Below, piece after piece: positions 8,794-16,354 of a DNA stretch of 64,000 nt. Source of the DNA: Acidobacteriota bacterium (GTDB taxonomy: Bacteria; Acidobacteriota; Vicinamibacteria; Vicinamibacterales; UBA2999). The notes under the pieces were generated by a model, which saw only the letters and a list, made by a program, of their open reading frames with translations, was not told the DNA's origin and did no database searches. The translations under genes and the position numbers were made by a program. Position 1 is the first letter of the stretch, and each line of letters starts with the position of its first letter. Where the stretch lies: assembly GCA_030697165.1 (NCBI GenBank), contig JAUYQQ010000003.1:1-64000 (forward strand), written 5' to 3'.

Positions 8794-9603
8794 TCGCATC
8801 ACCGCCGCGTCCAGCGGCAGCGTCACAATCGGATCAGCATAGGGCAGTAGCGGGCGCGACGACTTCCGGGCGTCGAGCGCCTTGAGGTAGCGGCCGCACG
8901 GCTGGCAGATGGTCACGCGGTAGACGCCATCGGCCGTGGCCATCGAGGTGATGGTCGACCGGTCGCGATTGCCGCAGTAGGGACAGTCGGTGGCGGCAAA
9001 GGCCCAGCGGACCAGGCAGCGTCCGCACACCAGTTGGCGTTCGCCGCTGGTCGTAATCACCGCAAACTCCGGCTCGCCGTTGCAGACCGGGCACGTGGCG
9101 CGGCGCCAGCCGTCGAAGTTCACGCGCTGCTGCAAGACTTCGGCGGTGCGCTGGACGTACGGCCGCGCCGCCCACATCAGCACCTCGTCGAGCATCTCGA
9201 TATCGGGTGACGGCGTGCCATTGAACCAGGCGCGCATGCGCGCCGGCAGGTCGTCGGCCCGCCCGGCGTTGTGCAAGGCAATGACCCCGTCGGCGTCGAT
9301 GGCGTCGTAGCGGCGCAGGATGTCGGCGATCTGGCGAATCAGCAGCCGCACGTCGTTCCACTCGAAGAGGATCTGGTCGAACTCGAGCAGCGACTGGCCG
9401 CGCGCCAGGCGGGCGGTCAGCTCTTCGGGAGTGGCTTCAATCCACGGCGTGGTCAGGCGTCCCTGGACCCGGCGCACGGTTTCGATGAGGCTGACCTGTA
9501 ACTGGGCGGCCGACGCCAGTTCGGGCTGGCGCTCGGCGAGCGCCTTCAGTTCGGCGATGTCGCGCGGCAGGCCCCGCGCGCTGCTCGGGGAGGAGCCAGA
9601 CAC
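8782..9603 (-). CDS. FdhE-like formate dehydrogenase accessory protein
   Basis: 273 residues from GTG 9603; TTG 9651 is a possible upstream start but lies in a minisatellite. The N-terminal half is helical. The C-terminal half carries four CxxC pairs (CPVC, CGRC, CPYC, CQPC), the paired rubredoxin-like zinc or iron sites typical of FdhE. In Escherichia coli FdhE helps mature the periplasmic formate dehydrogenases, apparently at the twin-arginine export step. No formate dehydrogenase catalytic gene is in this window, so it is an orphan here; it might serve an enzyme encoded elsewhere. Its stop codon lies in the repeat at 8721-8793. Confidence 0.8.
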   Translation of the reverse strand: MSGSSPSSARGLPRDIAELKALAERQPELASAAQLQVSLIETVRRVQGRLTTPWIEATPEELTARLARGQSLLEFDQILFEWNDVRLLIRQIADILRRYDAIDADGVIALHNAGRADDLPARMRAWFNGTPSPDIEMLDEVLMWAARPYVQRTAEVLQQRVNFDGWRRATCPVCNGEPEFAVITTSGERQLVCGRCLVRWAFAATDCPYCGNRDRSTITSMATADGVYRVTICQPCGRYLKALDARKSSRPLLPYADPIVTLPLDAAVMRRAR

Positions 9604-9615
9604 GACTGAATCATA

Positions 9616-9704
9616 CCGGGAACCGGGAGTCGGGAGTCGGGAGTCGATCAATCAGGCGCGCATTCCCGATTCCCGACTCCCGACTCCCGACTCCCGACTC
9701 CCGG
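9616..9704. repeat. Heptanucleotide minisatellite in inverted arrangement
   Basis: About three copies of GGGAGTC (9625-9645) are followed, after a short spacer, by four copies of the complementary GACTCCC-type unit (9662-9704). Together they could form a long hairpin between the divergent fdhE-like gene and glgA. The upstream TTG candidate start of the former lies inside it. Confidence 0.85.
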
Positions 9705-9728
9705 CAGGTGGTGCAATACTGGACGAGC

Positions 9729-11264
9729 ATGGCAAAAGCGGCGAAGCCCAAGGCCAAGGCGAGTCCCGGCCCGCTCCGTGTCTTGATGATCGCGTCCGAG
9801 GCGCAGCCGTTCTCGAAGACAGGTGGCCTGGCCGACGTCGTCGCGGCCCTGCCCAAGGCCCTGGGCCGGCTCGGTCACCAGGTGACGGTGATCACGCCCC
9901 GCTATCGCGGCGCACCCGACGGCCCGGTGGCGGGCACCGTCGCCCTGGAGGTGGCCGGCCATCGCTTCCGGGCGCGGCTGCTGGAGCAGGTAACGGGTCC
10001 CGGCGCGCGGGTGCTGCTGCTCGATTGCCCGGAGTTGTACGACCGCGGCGGCATCTACTACGAGGGTGGGGTCGATTACCCGGACAACCCGATTCGCTAT
10101 GCGTTCCTGTCGGCGGCCGCCCTCGACTTCGCCGCGCAGCAACGTCGGCCAAGTGCCGACGGGCCCGAGCCGTTCGACATCATCCACACGCACGACTGGC
10201 AGGGCGGCCTCGCGCCCGTCTACGCCCGCACCCTAGGCACCTTAGGCACCCTAGGCACCGTACTAACCATCCACAATCTCGCCTACCAGGGCATCTTCGA
10301 CAAGGGCTGGGTGCCGCGGCTCGGACTCGGCTGGCAAGACTTCACGATGCATGGCTTCGAGTTCTTCGATCGGCTCGGGTTCCTGAAGGCGGGCATCAAC
10401 TTCGCCGATGCCATCACGACGGTGAGCCCGACCTACGCCGACGAGATCCAGCGCCCCGAGTACGGCCATGGGCTGGACGGCGTGATCCGCTCGCGTCGCG
10501 ATCGGCTGACCGGCATCCTCAACGGCATCGACCACGACGAGTGGAACCCGGCGGCCGACCCCCACTTGCCGGAGCCCTTTGATGCCGATCGGCTGGCGGC
10601 CAAGGGCGCGTCCAAGCGCGCCCTGCTGGAGCGCTTTGGGATTCCGGTGACTGAGGAGACGCTGGCGCGGCCGATTGTCGGCATGGTGTCGCGCATGGTG
10701 GATCAGAAGGGCCTCGACCTGATTGCGGCGGTGGCCGCGGCCGGCGCGCTCGCTTCACTGGACGCGACGTTTACGATTGTCGGCACCGGCGAGCCCCGCT
10801 ACCAGGACATGTGGCGCTTCCTTGCGCAGCGTCACGCGGATCGCATCGGCGTGTTCATCGGCTTCGACGAGCAGCGTGCGCACTTGGTGGAGGCGGGCGC
10901 CGACATGTTCCTGATGCCGTCGCGCTTCGAGCCGTGCGGCCTCAACCAGATGTACAGCCTCCGCTATGGCACGGTGCCGATTGTCCGTGCGGTCGGTGGC
11001 CTGGTGGATACCGTGCGGCCGTACAACCCGAAGAATGGGCAGGGCAATGGGTTCCTGTTCTCGGACTACGAGCCTGGGGCGATGCTGCGGACGCTCGAGG
11101 CGGCGCTGGCGGCGTTTGCCAACAAGAAGATTTGGAGCCGGCTCCAGAAAAATGGCATGCGCGCCGACTTCTCGTGGGACCGCTCGGCGGCCGAGTATGT
11201 CAAAATATACAGACGACTGCGCCCCGCGCGTACCACGCGCCGGGCACCGGCATCCAAAGGGTAG
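9729..11264 (+). CDS. glgA: Glycogen synthase (ADP-glucose type, GT5)
   Basis: 511 residues from ATG 9729, chosen over GTG 9708 because the latter borders a minisatellite. The fold is GT-B. The N-domain has the ADP-glucose-binding loop SKTGGLADV (Lys30), HTHDWQGG and TIHNLAYQG. The C-domain has NGIDHDEWNP, VSRMVDQKGLDL and the catalytic RFEPCGLNQMYSLRYG. It elongates alpha-1,4-glucan from ADP-glucose in the cytoplasm. Three 9-bp repeats at 10232-10259 insert a TLGTLGTLGT stretch just before TIHNLAYQG. No other glg gene is adjacent; thioredoxin follows 10 nt later. Confidence 0.95.
   Translation: MAKAAKPKAKASPGPLRVLMIASEAQPFSKTGGLADVVAALPKALGRLGHQVTVITPRYRGAPDGPVAGTVALEVAGHRFRARLLEQVTGPGARVLLLDCPELYDRGGIYYEGGVDYPDNPIRYAFLSAAALDFAAQQRRPSADGPEPFDIIHTHDWQGGLAPVYARTLGTLGTLGTVLTIHNLAYQGIFDKGWVPRLGLGWQDFTMHGFEFFDRLGFLKAGINFADAITTVSPTYADEIQRPEYGHGLDGVIRSRRDRLTGILNGIDHDEWNPAADPHLPEPFDADRLAAKGASKRALLERFGIPVTEETLARPIVGMVSRMVDQKGLDLIAAVAAAGALASLDATFTIVGTGEPRYQDMWRFLAQRHADRIGVFIGFDEQRAHLVEAGADMFLMPSRFEPCGLNQMYSLRYGTVPIVRAVGGLVDTVRPYNPKNGQGNGFLFSDYEPGAMLRTLEAALAAFANKKIWSRLQKNGMRADFSWDRSAAEYVKIYRRLRPARTTRRAPASKG
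10232..10259. repeat. In-gene 9-bp minisatellite in glgA
   Basis: Three tandem copies of a CTAGGCACC-type 9-mer (variants with CT or TT at the start) keep the reading frame and encode repeated Leu-Gly-Thr around residue 170 of glycogen synthase. Confidence 0.8.
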
Positions 11265-11274
11265 AGGGACGTTA

Positions 11275-11598
11275 ATGGCATCCGAGCATGTGAAGGCACT
11301 GACCGACGCGAATTTCGGCGAGTCAGTGAAAAAGGGCGTCGTGCTGGTGGATTTTTGGGCCACCTGGTGCGCGCCGTGCCGGCGCATTGCGCCGATTGTC
11401 GACCAGCTGGCCGATGAATACAGCGGCCGCGCTACCGTGGCCAAGGTCGACATCGACGAGAATCCAATGACGCCCAGCAAGTTCATGGTGCGCGGCATTC
11501 CCACGCTGCTGCTGTTCAAGGATGGCGATCTCAAGGAGACCGTGGTCGGCCTGGCCAACAAGGACGATCTCGCGAAGATGATCGACAAGCACCTCTAA
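11275..11598 (+). CDS. trxA: Thioredoxin
   Basis: 107 residues, the usual thioredoxin length. The active site is WCAPC (the common form is WCGPC) in VDFWATWCAPCRRIAP. The cis-proline loop GIPTLLLFKDG and the buried Asp of VLVDFWA are present. It is a cytoplasmic general disulfide reductant. ATG 11275 follows a GTAGAGGGACG purine stretch. It lies 10 nt downstream of glgA and 64 nt upstream of thioredoxin reductase, its expected electron donor, so the two probably work as a pair. Confidence 0.96.
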   Translation: MASEHVKALTDANFGESVKKGVVLVDFWATWCAPCRRIAPIVDQLADEYSGRATVAKVDIDENPMTPSKFMVRGIPTLLLFKDGDLKETVVGLANKDDLAKMIDKHL

Positions 11599-11662
11599 TG
11601 GTGGTCAAGTTCGAACACCCAAGGTTGGGCGCCGTTGGCGCCCAACGCAAGGCGGCTCGCCA

Positions 11663-12616
11663 GTGACTGCTGAGCGACAAGTCATCATTATCGGGTCCGG
11701 CCCCGCCGGGCTCACGGCGGCCCTCTATGCCGCGCGCGCCAACCTGAAGCCGCTGGTCATTGAAGGCATCGAGGCCGGCGGCCAGCTCATGCTCACCACC
11801 ATGGTCGAGAACTGGCCGGGCTATCGCGACGGCATCATGGGGCCCGACCTCATGGCCGAATTGCGGGCGCAGGCCGAACGCTTCGGCGCCGAGATCATCC
11901 AGGGCGATGTCTCGTCCGTGGACCTGTCGCAGCGGCCGTTCACCGTGTCGATGGGCAAGACGCAGTACCTGGCGCAGACGCTAATCGTCGCGACCGGCGC
12001 GTCCGCCAAGTGGCTCGACCTGGGCGTCGACAAGAAGCTGTCGGGCCGCGGCGTGTCGACCTGCGCGACCTGCGACGGGTTCTTCTTCAAGGGCCGCCCG
12101 GTCGCCGTCATCGGCGGCGGCGACACCGCCATGGAAGAGGCGATCTACCTGTCGAAGCTCGCGACCTCGGTCACCGTCATCCATCGCCGCGACAGCCTGC
12201 GCGCCTCGAAGGTGATGCAGGACAAGGCCATGTCGATGCCGAACATCTCGTTCATCTGGAACACCGAGGTGACCGACATCAAGGACGTCGACAAGGGCGA
12301 GGTCACGTCCCTGGTGCTGAAAAACATACAGACCGGCGCCGTCAGCGAACTGGCGGTGGACGGGGTGTTCATTGGGATCGGCCATGTGCCGAACACGGCG
12401 CTGTTCAAGGGGCAGCTGGCGCTGCACGACAACGGCTACCTGAAGACCCACGACGGGTCACGCACGAGCGTCCAGGGAGTGTTTGCCGCCGGTGATGTGC
12501 AGGATCACATCTACCGCCAGGCGGTGACCGCGGCGGGATCCGGCTGCATGGCCGCGATCGACGCCGAACGTTTCTTGTCGGGAACCCTACACGAGGCGAC
12601 CGCGGCGCACGCCTAG
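11663..12616 (+). CDS. trxB: Thioredoxin reductase (NADPH)
   Basis: 317 residues from a GTG start, the normal length for low-Mr bacterial TrxB. The FAD site is IIGSGPAGLTAALYAAR. The redox pair is CATC in STCATCDGFFFKG near residue 135. The NADPH site is VIGGGDTAMEEA followed by HRRDSLRAS, whose arginines favour NADPH. The second FAD motif is GVFAAGDVQD. It transfers electrons from NADPH to the adjacent thioredoxin. It is convergent with mnmA, with two bases between the genes. Confidence 0.96.
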   Translation: MTAERQVIIIGSGPAGLTAALYAARANLKPLVIEGIEAGGQLMLTTMVENWPGYRDGIMGPDLMAELRAQAERFGAEIIQGDVSSVDLSQRPFTVSMGKTQYLAQTLIVATGASAKWLDLGVDKKLSGRGVSTCATCDGFFFKGRPVAVIGGGDTAMEEAIYLSKLATSVTVIHRRDSLRASKVMQDKAMSMPNISFIWNTEVTDIKDVDKGEVTSLVLKNIQTGAVSELAVDGVFIGIGHVPNTALFKGQLALHDNGYLKTHDGSRTSVQGVFAAGDVQDHIYRQAVTAAGSGCMAAIDAERFLSGTLHEATAAHA

Positions 12617-12618
12617 CT

Positions 12619-13692
12619 TCAGTCGATCCAGCCACCGCCGAGCACTTCGTCTCCGTCATAGAAGACCACCGCCTGGCCCGGCGTCACCGCTGTCTGGGGC
12701 GCGTCGAACTGGAGTTCGGCGCGCCCTTCGTCGTTGGCGCGCACGCGCGCCGGCGCCGCGGCATGGCGATGGCGAATCTGCGCCGAAATCCGGAGCCAGT
12801 CGTCCGGCGGCACGCCGCTGACCCAGTTGACCGAGGACGCCGTCAGGGCGGTGCGGCCGAGCGACTCCTTCGGTCCCACCACGACCTGTGCCGCGTCCGG
12901 CTTGATCGCCAGCACGTATAACGGCTCGCTGGACGACAGCCCCAGGCCCTTGCGTTGGCCGATGGTGAACCGGTGCACGCCGCCGTGCATGCCGAGCACC
13001 TTCCCGTCGCCATCGACCACGGTCCCGGCGCGCAGCGCCTCAGGCGCCTGGCGTTCCACGAAGGCGGCGTAGTCGCCGTCGGGCACGAAGCAAATCTCCT
13101 GGCTGTCGGGCTTGGACGCCACCCGCAGCTTCAGGCGGTGGGCGTGCGCGCGCACCGTGTCCTTGTCGAGATGGCCCACCGGGAACGCCGCCCGCGCCAA
13201 CTGGTGCTGGGTCAGCGAAAAGAGGAAGTAGGTCTGGTCCTTCGTATTGTCGGCGCCGCGGTAGAGATGGTAGCGGCCCGACGCGTCCCGCTCGATGCGC
13301 GCGTAATGCCCGGTCGCGAGCTGGTCGGCGTCGTAGGCCTTGGCGCGATCGAGCAGCTCGGCAAACTTCAACTCGCTATTGCAGTGCGAGCAGGGAATCG
13401 GGGTGCGCCCCGAGACGTACTCGCGCACGAAGTTCGAGACCACGTGCTCGCCGAACTGCGATTCGAAGTTCACGATGTAGTGGGGAATACCAATCGTGGC
13501 GGCGACGCGCCGCGCATCGTAGAGGTCGTCGATCGTGCAGCAGGTGCCGAAGGCCTTCTGGCCCGAGGCGGTGGTTTGCCCCTGGTCATACAACTGCATC
13601 GATACACCGATCACGTCGTGACCCTGCTCGGCGAGCAGGGCCGCGGCGACCGATGAATCCACGCCGCCCGACATCGCTACGACAATCCGCAT
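12619..13692 (-). CDS. mnmA: tRNA-specific 2-thiouridylase MnmA
   Basis: 357 residues. The PP-loop SGGVDSS near residue 9 binds ATP for adenylation of U34. Two catalytic cysteines are visible: PCSHCN near 106 and SQEICFVPDG near 202. The tRNA-binding loop and C-terminal beta-barrel (FTIGQRKGLG, then PGQAVVFYDGDEVLGGG) are intact. MnmA makes s2U34 in tRNAs for Lys, Glu and Gln. The cysteine desulfurase gene lies 85 nt upstream on the same strand and is the likely sulfur source, making this a two-gene thiolation unit. Confidence 0.96.
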   Translation of the reverse strand: MRIVVAMSGGVDSSVAAALLAEQGHDVIGVSMQLYDQGQTTASGQKAFGTCCTIDDLYDARRVAATIGIPHYIVNFESQFGEHVVSNFVREYVSGRTPIPCSHCNSELKFAELLDRAKAYDADQLATGHYARIERDASGRYHLYRGADNTKDQTYFLFSLTQHQLARAAFPVGHLDKDTVRAHAHRLKLRVASKPDSQEICFVPDGDYAAFVERQAPEALRAGTVVDGDGKVLGMHGGVHRFTIGQRKGLGLSSSEPLYVLAIKPDAAQVVVGPKESLGRTALTASSVNWVSGVPPDDWLRISAQIRHRHAAAPARVRANDEGRAELQFDAPQTAVTPGQAVVFYDGDEVLGGGWID

Positions 13693-13699
13693 AACTGAA

Positions 13700-13779
13700 A
13701 CAGGAGGTCAAGAGATCAGGAGGACGCTTTTCAAAATGCGCACCCAAGAAATAGCTCTTAAACTCCTTATCTCCTGTCT
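13700..13779. repeat. Degenerate polypurine/polypyrimidine repeat, second copy
   Basis: The block contains CAGGAGGTCAAGAGATCAGG-like and CTCCTTATCTCCTG-like runs that resemble, in part as inverted copies, the block at 8721-8793. It fills the spacer between the desulfurase stop codon and the mnmA start. Confidence 0.5.
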
Positions 13780-14941
13780 ATTTTCTTCCGCTGACGGTGG
13801 TGAGGCTGCGCAGCTTCGCGACGAGCGGCGGCAGCACGGCGATCACGTGATCGATGTCCGCGTCGGTATTCGAGGTGCCCAGACTGAAACGGATCGAGCC
13901 CAGCGTGCGGCCGTGCGAGAGGCCCATGGCCTTGAGCACGTGTGACGGCTCGAGCGTGCCCGACGAACAGGCGGAGCCTGACGACACGGCAATGCCGGCC
14001 AGGTCGAGGCCGATCAGCAGCGACTCCGACTCGACGCCTTCGATGCTGAGGTTGGTGGTGTTCGGCACGCGCGGACTGGCGGCGCCGTTACGTGCGCTGC
14101 CCGGCACGGCGGCCAGAATGCCGGCTTCGAGACGATCGCGAAGTGCGCCCAGTCGATCGGCTTCGCTGGCGAGCTTGCGGTTCGCCACGTCTGCCGCGAC
14201 CCCCAGGCCGACGAGCGCCGGCACATTCTCGGTACCCGCGCGCCGGTTGCGCTCCTGCCGGCCGCCGGTCATGGGTGGGATCAGCCGCACCCCGCGCTTC
14301 AGCCACAGCGCGCCGGTGCCCTTGGGGCCATAGAACTTGTGGCCGGCGATCGAGAGCAGGTCGACGCCGAGGCTGCGGACGTCGAGCGGCAGCTTGCCGG
14401 CCGACTGCACGGCGTCGGTATGGAACAGGGCGCCGCGCTCGTGCGCGAGGGCCGCCAGTTCGGCGATGGGCTGAACGGTACCGATCTCGTTGTTGGCGTG
14501 CATCACCGAGACGAGCGCGGTGTCATCCGTCAGCGCCTCGCGCAGGCGGTCTGGCGCGAGAATACCCGACGCGTCGACGGGCAGAATCGTCACGCGCGCG
14601 CCGCGCTTGGCCAACGCCTTCATGGTGGTGAGGACGGCTTCGTGTTCGATGGCGCTCGTAATCAGGTGCCGGCGGCCGCTGGCCTCGAGGGCCTCGGCGG
14701 CGCCGCGAATGGCGATGTTGTCGCTTTCGGTTCCGCCGCACGTGAAGACGATCTCGGAGGCGTCGGCGCCCAGCAGGCCGGCGACGGCTCCCCGGGCTTC
14801 GTCCAGGGCCGCTTTGGCCTGTTGCCCGAAATGGTGCACGCTGGAGGCGTTGCCCCAAACCTCTCGGAAGGCCTGGGCCATCCGCTCGGTGACCAGGGGG
14901 TCGGGCGGGGTCGTCGCGTTATGGTCCAGATAGATCCGCAT
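13778..14941 (-). CDS. Cysteine desulfurase (IscS/NifS family)
   Basis: 387 residues from ATG 14941 (MRIYLDHNATTP, the canonical family start); an in-frame upstream start at 14965 adds only eight residues. The PLP lysine lies in SIAGHKFYGPKG. The persulfide cysteine is in SSGSACSSGTLEPSHVL, with the class I long-loop consensus. It converts cysteine to alanine and hands sulfane sulfur to acceptors. The position before mnmA suggests tRNA thiolation. No iscU, iscA or fdx is adjacent, so iron-sulfur assembly need not be its job. Confidence 0.93.
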   Translation of the reverse strand: MRIYLDHNATTPPDPLVTERMAQAFREVWGNASSVHHFGQQAKAALDEARGAVAGLLGADASEIVFTCGGTESDNIAIRGAAEALEASGRRHLITSAIEHEAVLTTMKALAKRGARVTILPVDASGILAPDRLREALTDDTALVSVMHANNEIGTVQPIAELAALAHERGALFHTDAVQSAGKLPLDVRSLGVDLLSIAGHKFYGPKGTGALWLKRGVRLIPPMTGGRQERNRRAGTENVPALVGLGVAADVANRKLASEADRLGALRDRLEAGILAAVPGSARNGAASPRVPNTTNLSIEGVESESLLIGLDLAGIAVSSGSACSSGTLEPSHVLKAMGLSHGRTLGSIRFSLGTSNTDADIDHVIAVLPPLVAKLRSLTTVSGRK

Positions 14942-14993
14942 GGCTGCAAAACGTGATCGTAACATTCCTGCTAACTCGCAGCAATAAAAGGAC

Positions 14994-15023
14994 TAGACAA
15001 CGGTTTGCAGGGGCTTCTATACT
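14994..15023 (+). promoter_or_regulatory. Sigma-70-like promoter upstream of the bactofilin gene
   Basis: TAGACA (14994-14999) and TATACT (15018-15023), each 5 of 6 to consensus, are spaced by 18 nt. The resulting leader would be about 90 nt, ending in a strong GGGGGAGG ribosome site before ATG 15120. Confidence 0.6.
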
Positions 15024-15119
15024 GGCAGGACTCCATCACCGAAGCCCACTTCCCCGGGTTTCAAGAAATTAATTGGGCACCCTCGAACGGGCTTTCCGAC
15101 AGAGGGGGAGGTTTCAGCG

Positions 15120-15638
15120 ATGTGGAAGCGGGATGAGTCGGTCAAGCCGGCCACGCCACCGGCGCACACGCCGGCGGCGACACCCTCGGCACCAGGAGCC
15201 GCTGCGCCGGCTGCCAGCGAGCCGCGTACCCAACTTGGGAGAGATAACGTGAATATCGGAAAGTCCGTCATCATCAAAGGTGAGTTGAGCGGGAGCGAAG
15301 ACCTGACGATCGAAGGCCACGTCGAGGGCCGGATCGATCTGAAGGACAACGTCCTCACGATTGGCCCGAACGGCAAGATCAAGGCCGAGGTCTTTGCGAA
15401 GGCCGTGGTCGTCCTTGGCGAGGTCACCGGCAACGTCACCGCGTCAGAGAAGGTTGACATTCGCGACAACGGCTCGGTCGATGGCGACATCGCCTCGCCG
15501 CGCGTCGCCATTGCCGAAGGCGCGCACTTCCGTGGCGCCGTCGACATGCAGCGTGCCGGCGCCAAGGCGCAGGCAAAGCCGGCGGCGCCTGCCGCCCCGG
15601 GGCAGGCTCAGCCGCAGACCCAGAAGGTCGGCGCGTAA
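15120..15638 (+). CDS. Bactofilin (polymer-forming cytoskeletal protein)
   Basis: 172 residues. A short cationic N-terminus and a Pro/Ala-rich linker (about 8-38) precede the right-handed beta-helix core (about 45-140). The core shows the repeating pattern VIIKGELSGSEDLTIEGHVEG, VLTIGPNGKIKAEV and VDIRDNGSVDGDI, with a hydrophobic residue at every other turn. A Pro/Ala/Gln tail follows. Bactofilins self-assemble without nucleotide into membrane-associated filaments that position wall enzymes or chromosome machinery. No M23 peptidase, a frequent partner, is adjacent. GGGGGAGG precedes the ATG, and a promoter is visible at 14994-15023. Confidence 0.92.
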   Translation: MWKRDESVKPATPPAHTPAATPSAPGAAAPAASEPRTQLGRDNVNIGKSVIIKGELSGSEDLTIEGHVEGRIDLKDNVLTIGPNGKIKAEVFAKAVVVLGEVTGNVTASEKVDIRDNGSVDGDIASPRVAIAEGAHFRGAVDMQRAGAKAQAKPAAPAAPGQAQPQTQKVGA

Positions 15639-15660
15639 CGACAGCCGTTCAGACTCTGTC

Positions 15661-16341
15661 ATGGCTGACGCCAGATCGCTGACCGACCTGTTCGGAATCC
15701 TCGGCCCACGCCGGGGGAGCGAGACCGCTGCCGTTACCGATACCTCCGTGACCCAGGTCACGGAGGTATCGTATCCAACCAAGGCGCTCCAGAAATTCCT
15801 CGGTTGCCTGCAGGGCGCCGACAACCCCCTCATCCTCGATCTTGGTCCCGTCGTTGGCAGCAACGTGACGTTCTTCGGCGAACATCTCGGTTGCCGCATT
15901 CGCGTCGAAGACGTCGCCGCCGACATCGATCGCCACGTGAAAGAGGGCAAGCTCGAACTGTTGCCCGAGTACTTTGCCGGCCGGTTCACCCAGGCGCCAG
16001 GCTCGGTCGACGGCATCCTGTGCTGGGACGTTCTCGATTACCTGGATCGCCCGGCTGCGCAGGCGCTGGCGACGGCGCTCTGCCGGCTGCTGAAGGCCGA
16101 CGGGTGCCTCCTCGGGTTGTTCAGCACGGCCGAGACGGGCGAGCAGGTCTATACGAAATACGTGGTGGTGGACGAAGCCACGCTGCGGTATCGCACCTAT
16201 CCCGCCTTGCGACAGCGGCAGCGCAGCCTGTTGAATGGCGACATCATCAAGTTGTTCAAGGACCTGCGCGTTTCCGATTCCTTCCTCATGAAGAGCAAGC
16301 TCCGCGAGATGCTCTTCCGCAAGCCCGCGCCACGGGTCTAG
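15661..16341 (+). CDS. SAM-dependent methyltransferase-like protein
   Basis: 226 residues from ATG 15661. Motif I is loose (LILDLGPVVGSNVTFF near 62-75), followed by an acidic RVEDVAADI that would bind the ribose. Motif IV is DGILCWDVLDYLDRP near 115, and motif VI is ADGCLLGLFS. The overall pattern is class I methyltransferase, but the glycine-rich loop is degenerate, so activity is uncertain and the substrate unknown. It starts 22 nt after the bactofilin stop and is probably co-transcribed. A perfect 15-bp inverted repeat lies in its N-terminal codons. The SAM-hydroxide adenosyltransferase gene follows 13 nt later. Confidence 0.7.
   Translation: MADARSLTDLFGILGPRRGSETAAVTDTSVTQVTEVSYPTKALQKFLGCLQGADNPLILDLGPVVGSNVTFFGEHLGCRIRVEDVAADIDRHVKEGKLELLPEYFAGRFTQAPGSVDGILCWDVLDYLDRPAAQALATALCRLLKADGCLLGLFSTAETGEQVYTKYVVVDEATLRYRTYPALRQRQRSLLNGDIIKLFKDLRVSDSFLMKSKLREMLFRKPAPRV
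15739..15770. repeat. Perfect 15-bp inverted repeat inside a coding region
   Basis: GATACCTCCGTGACC (15739-15753) is followed by two bases and its exact complement GGTCACGGAGGTATC (15756-15770). It is read through in frame as DTSVTQVTEVS in the N-terminal region of the methyltransferase-like gene. Confidence 0.9.
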
Positions 16342-16354
16342 GGTCCGGGCATTC

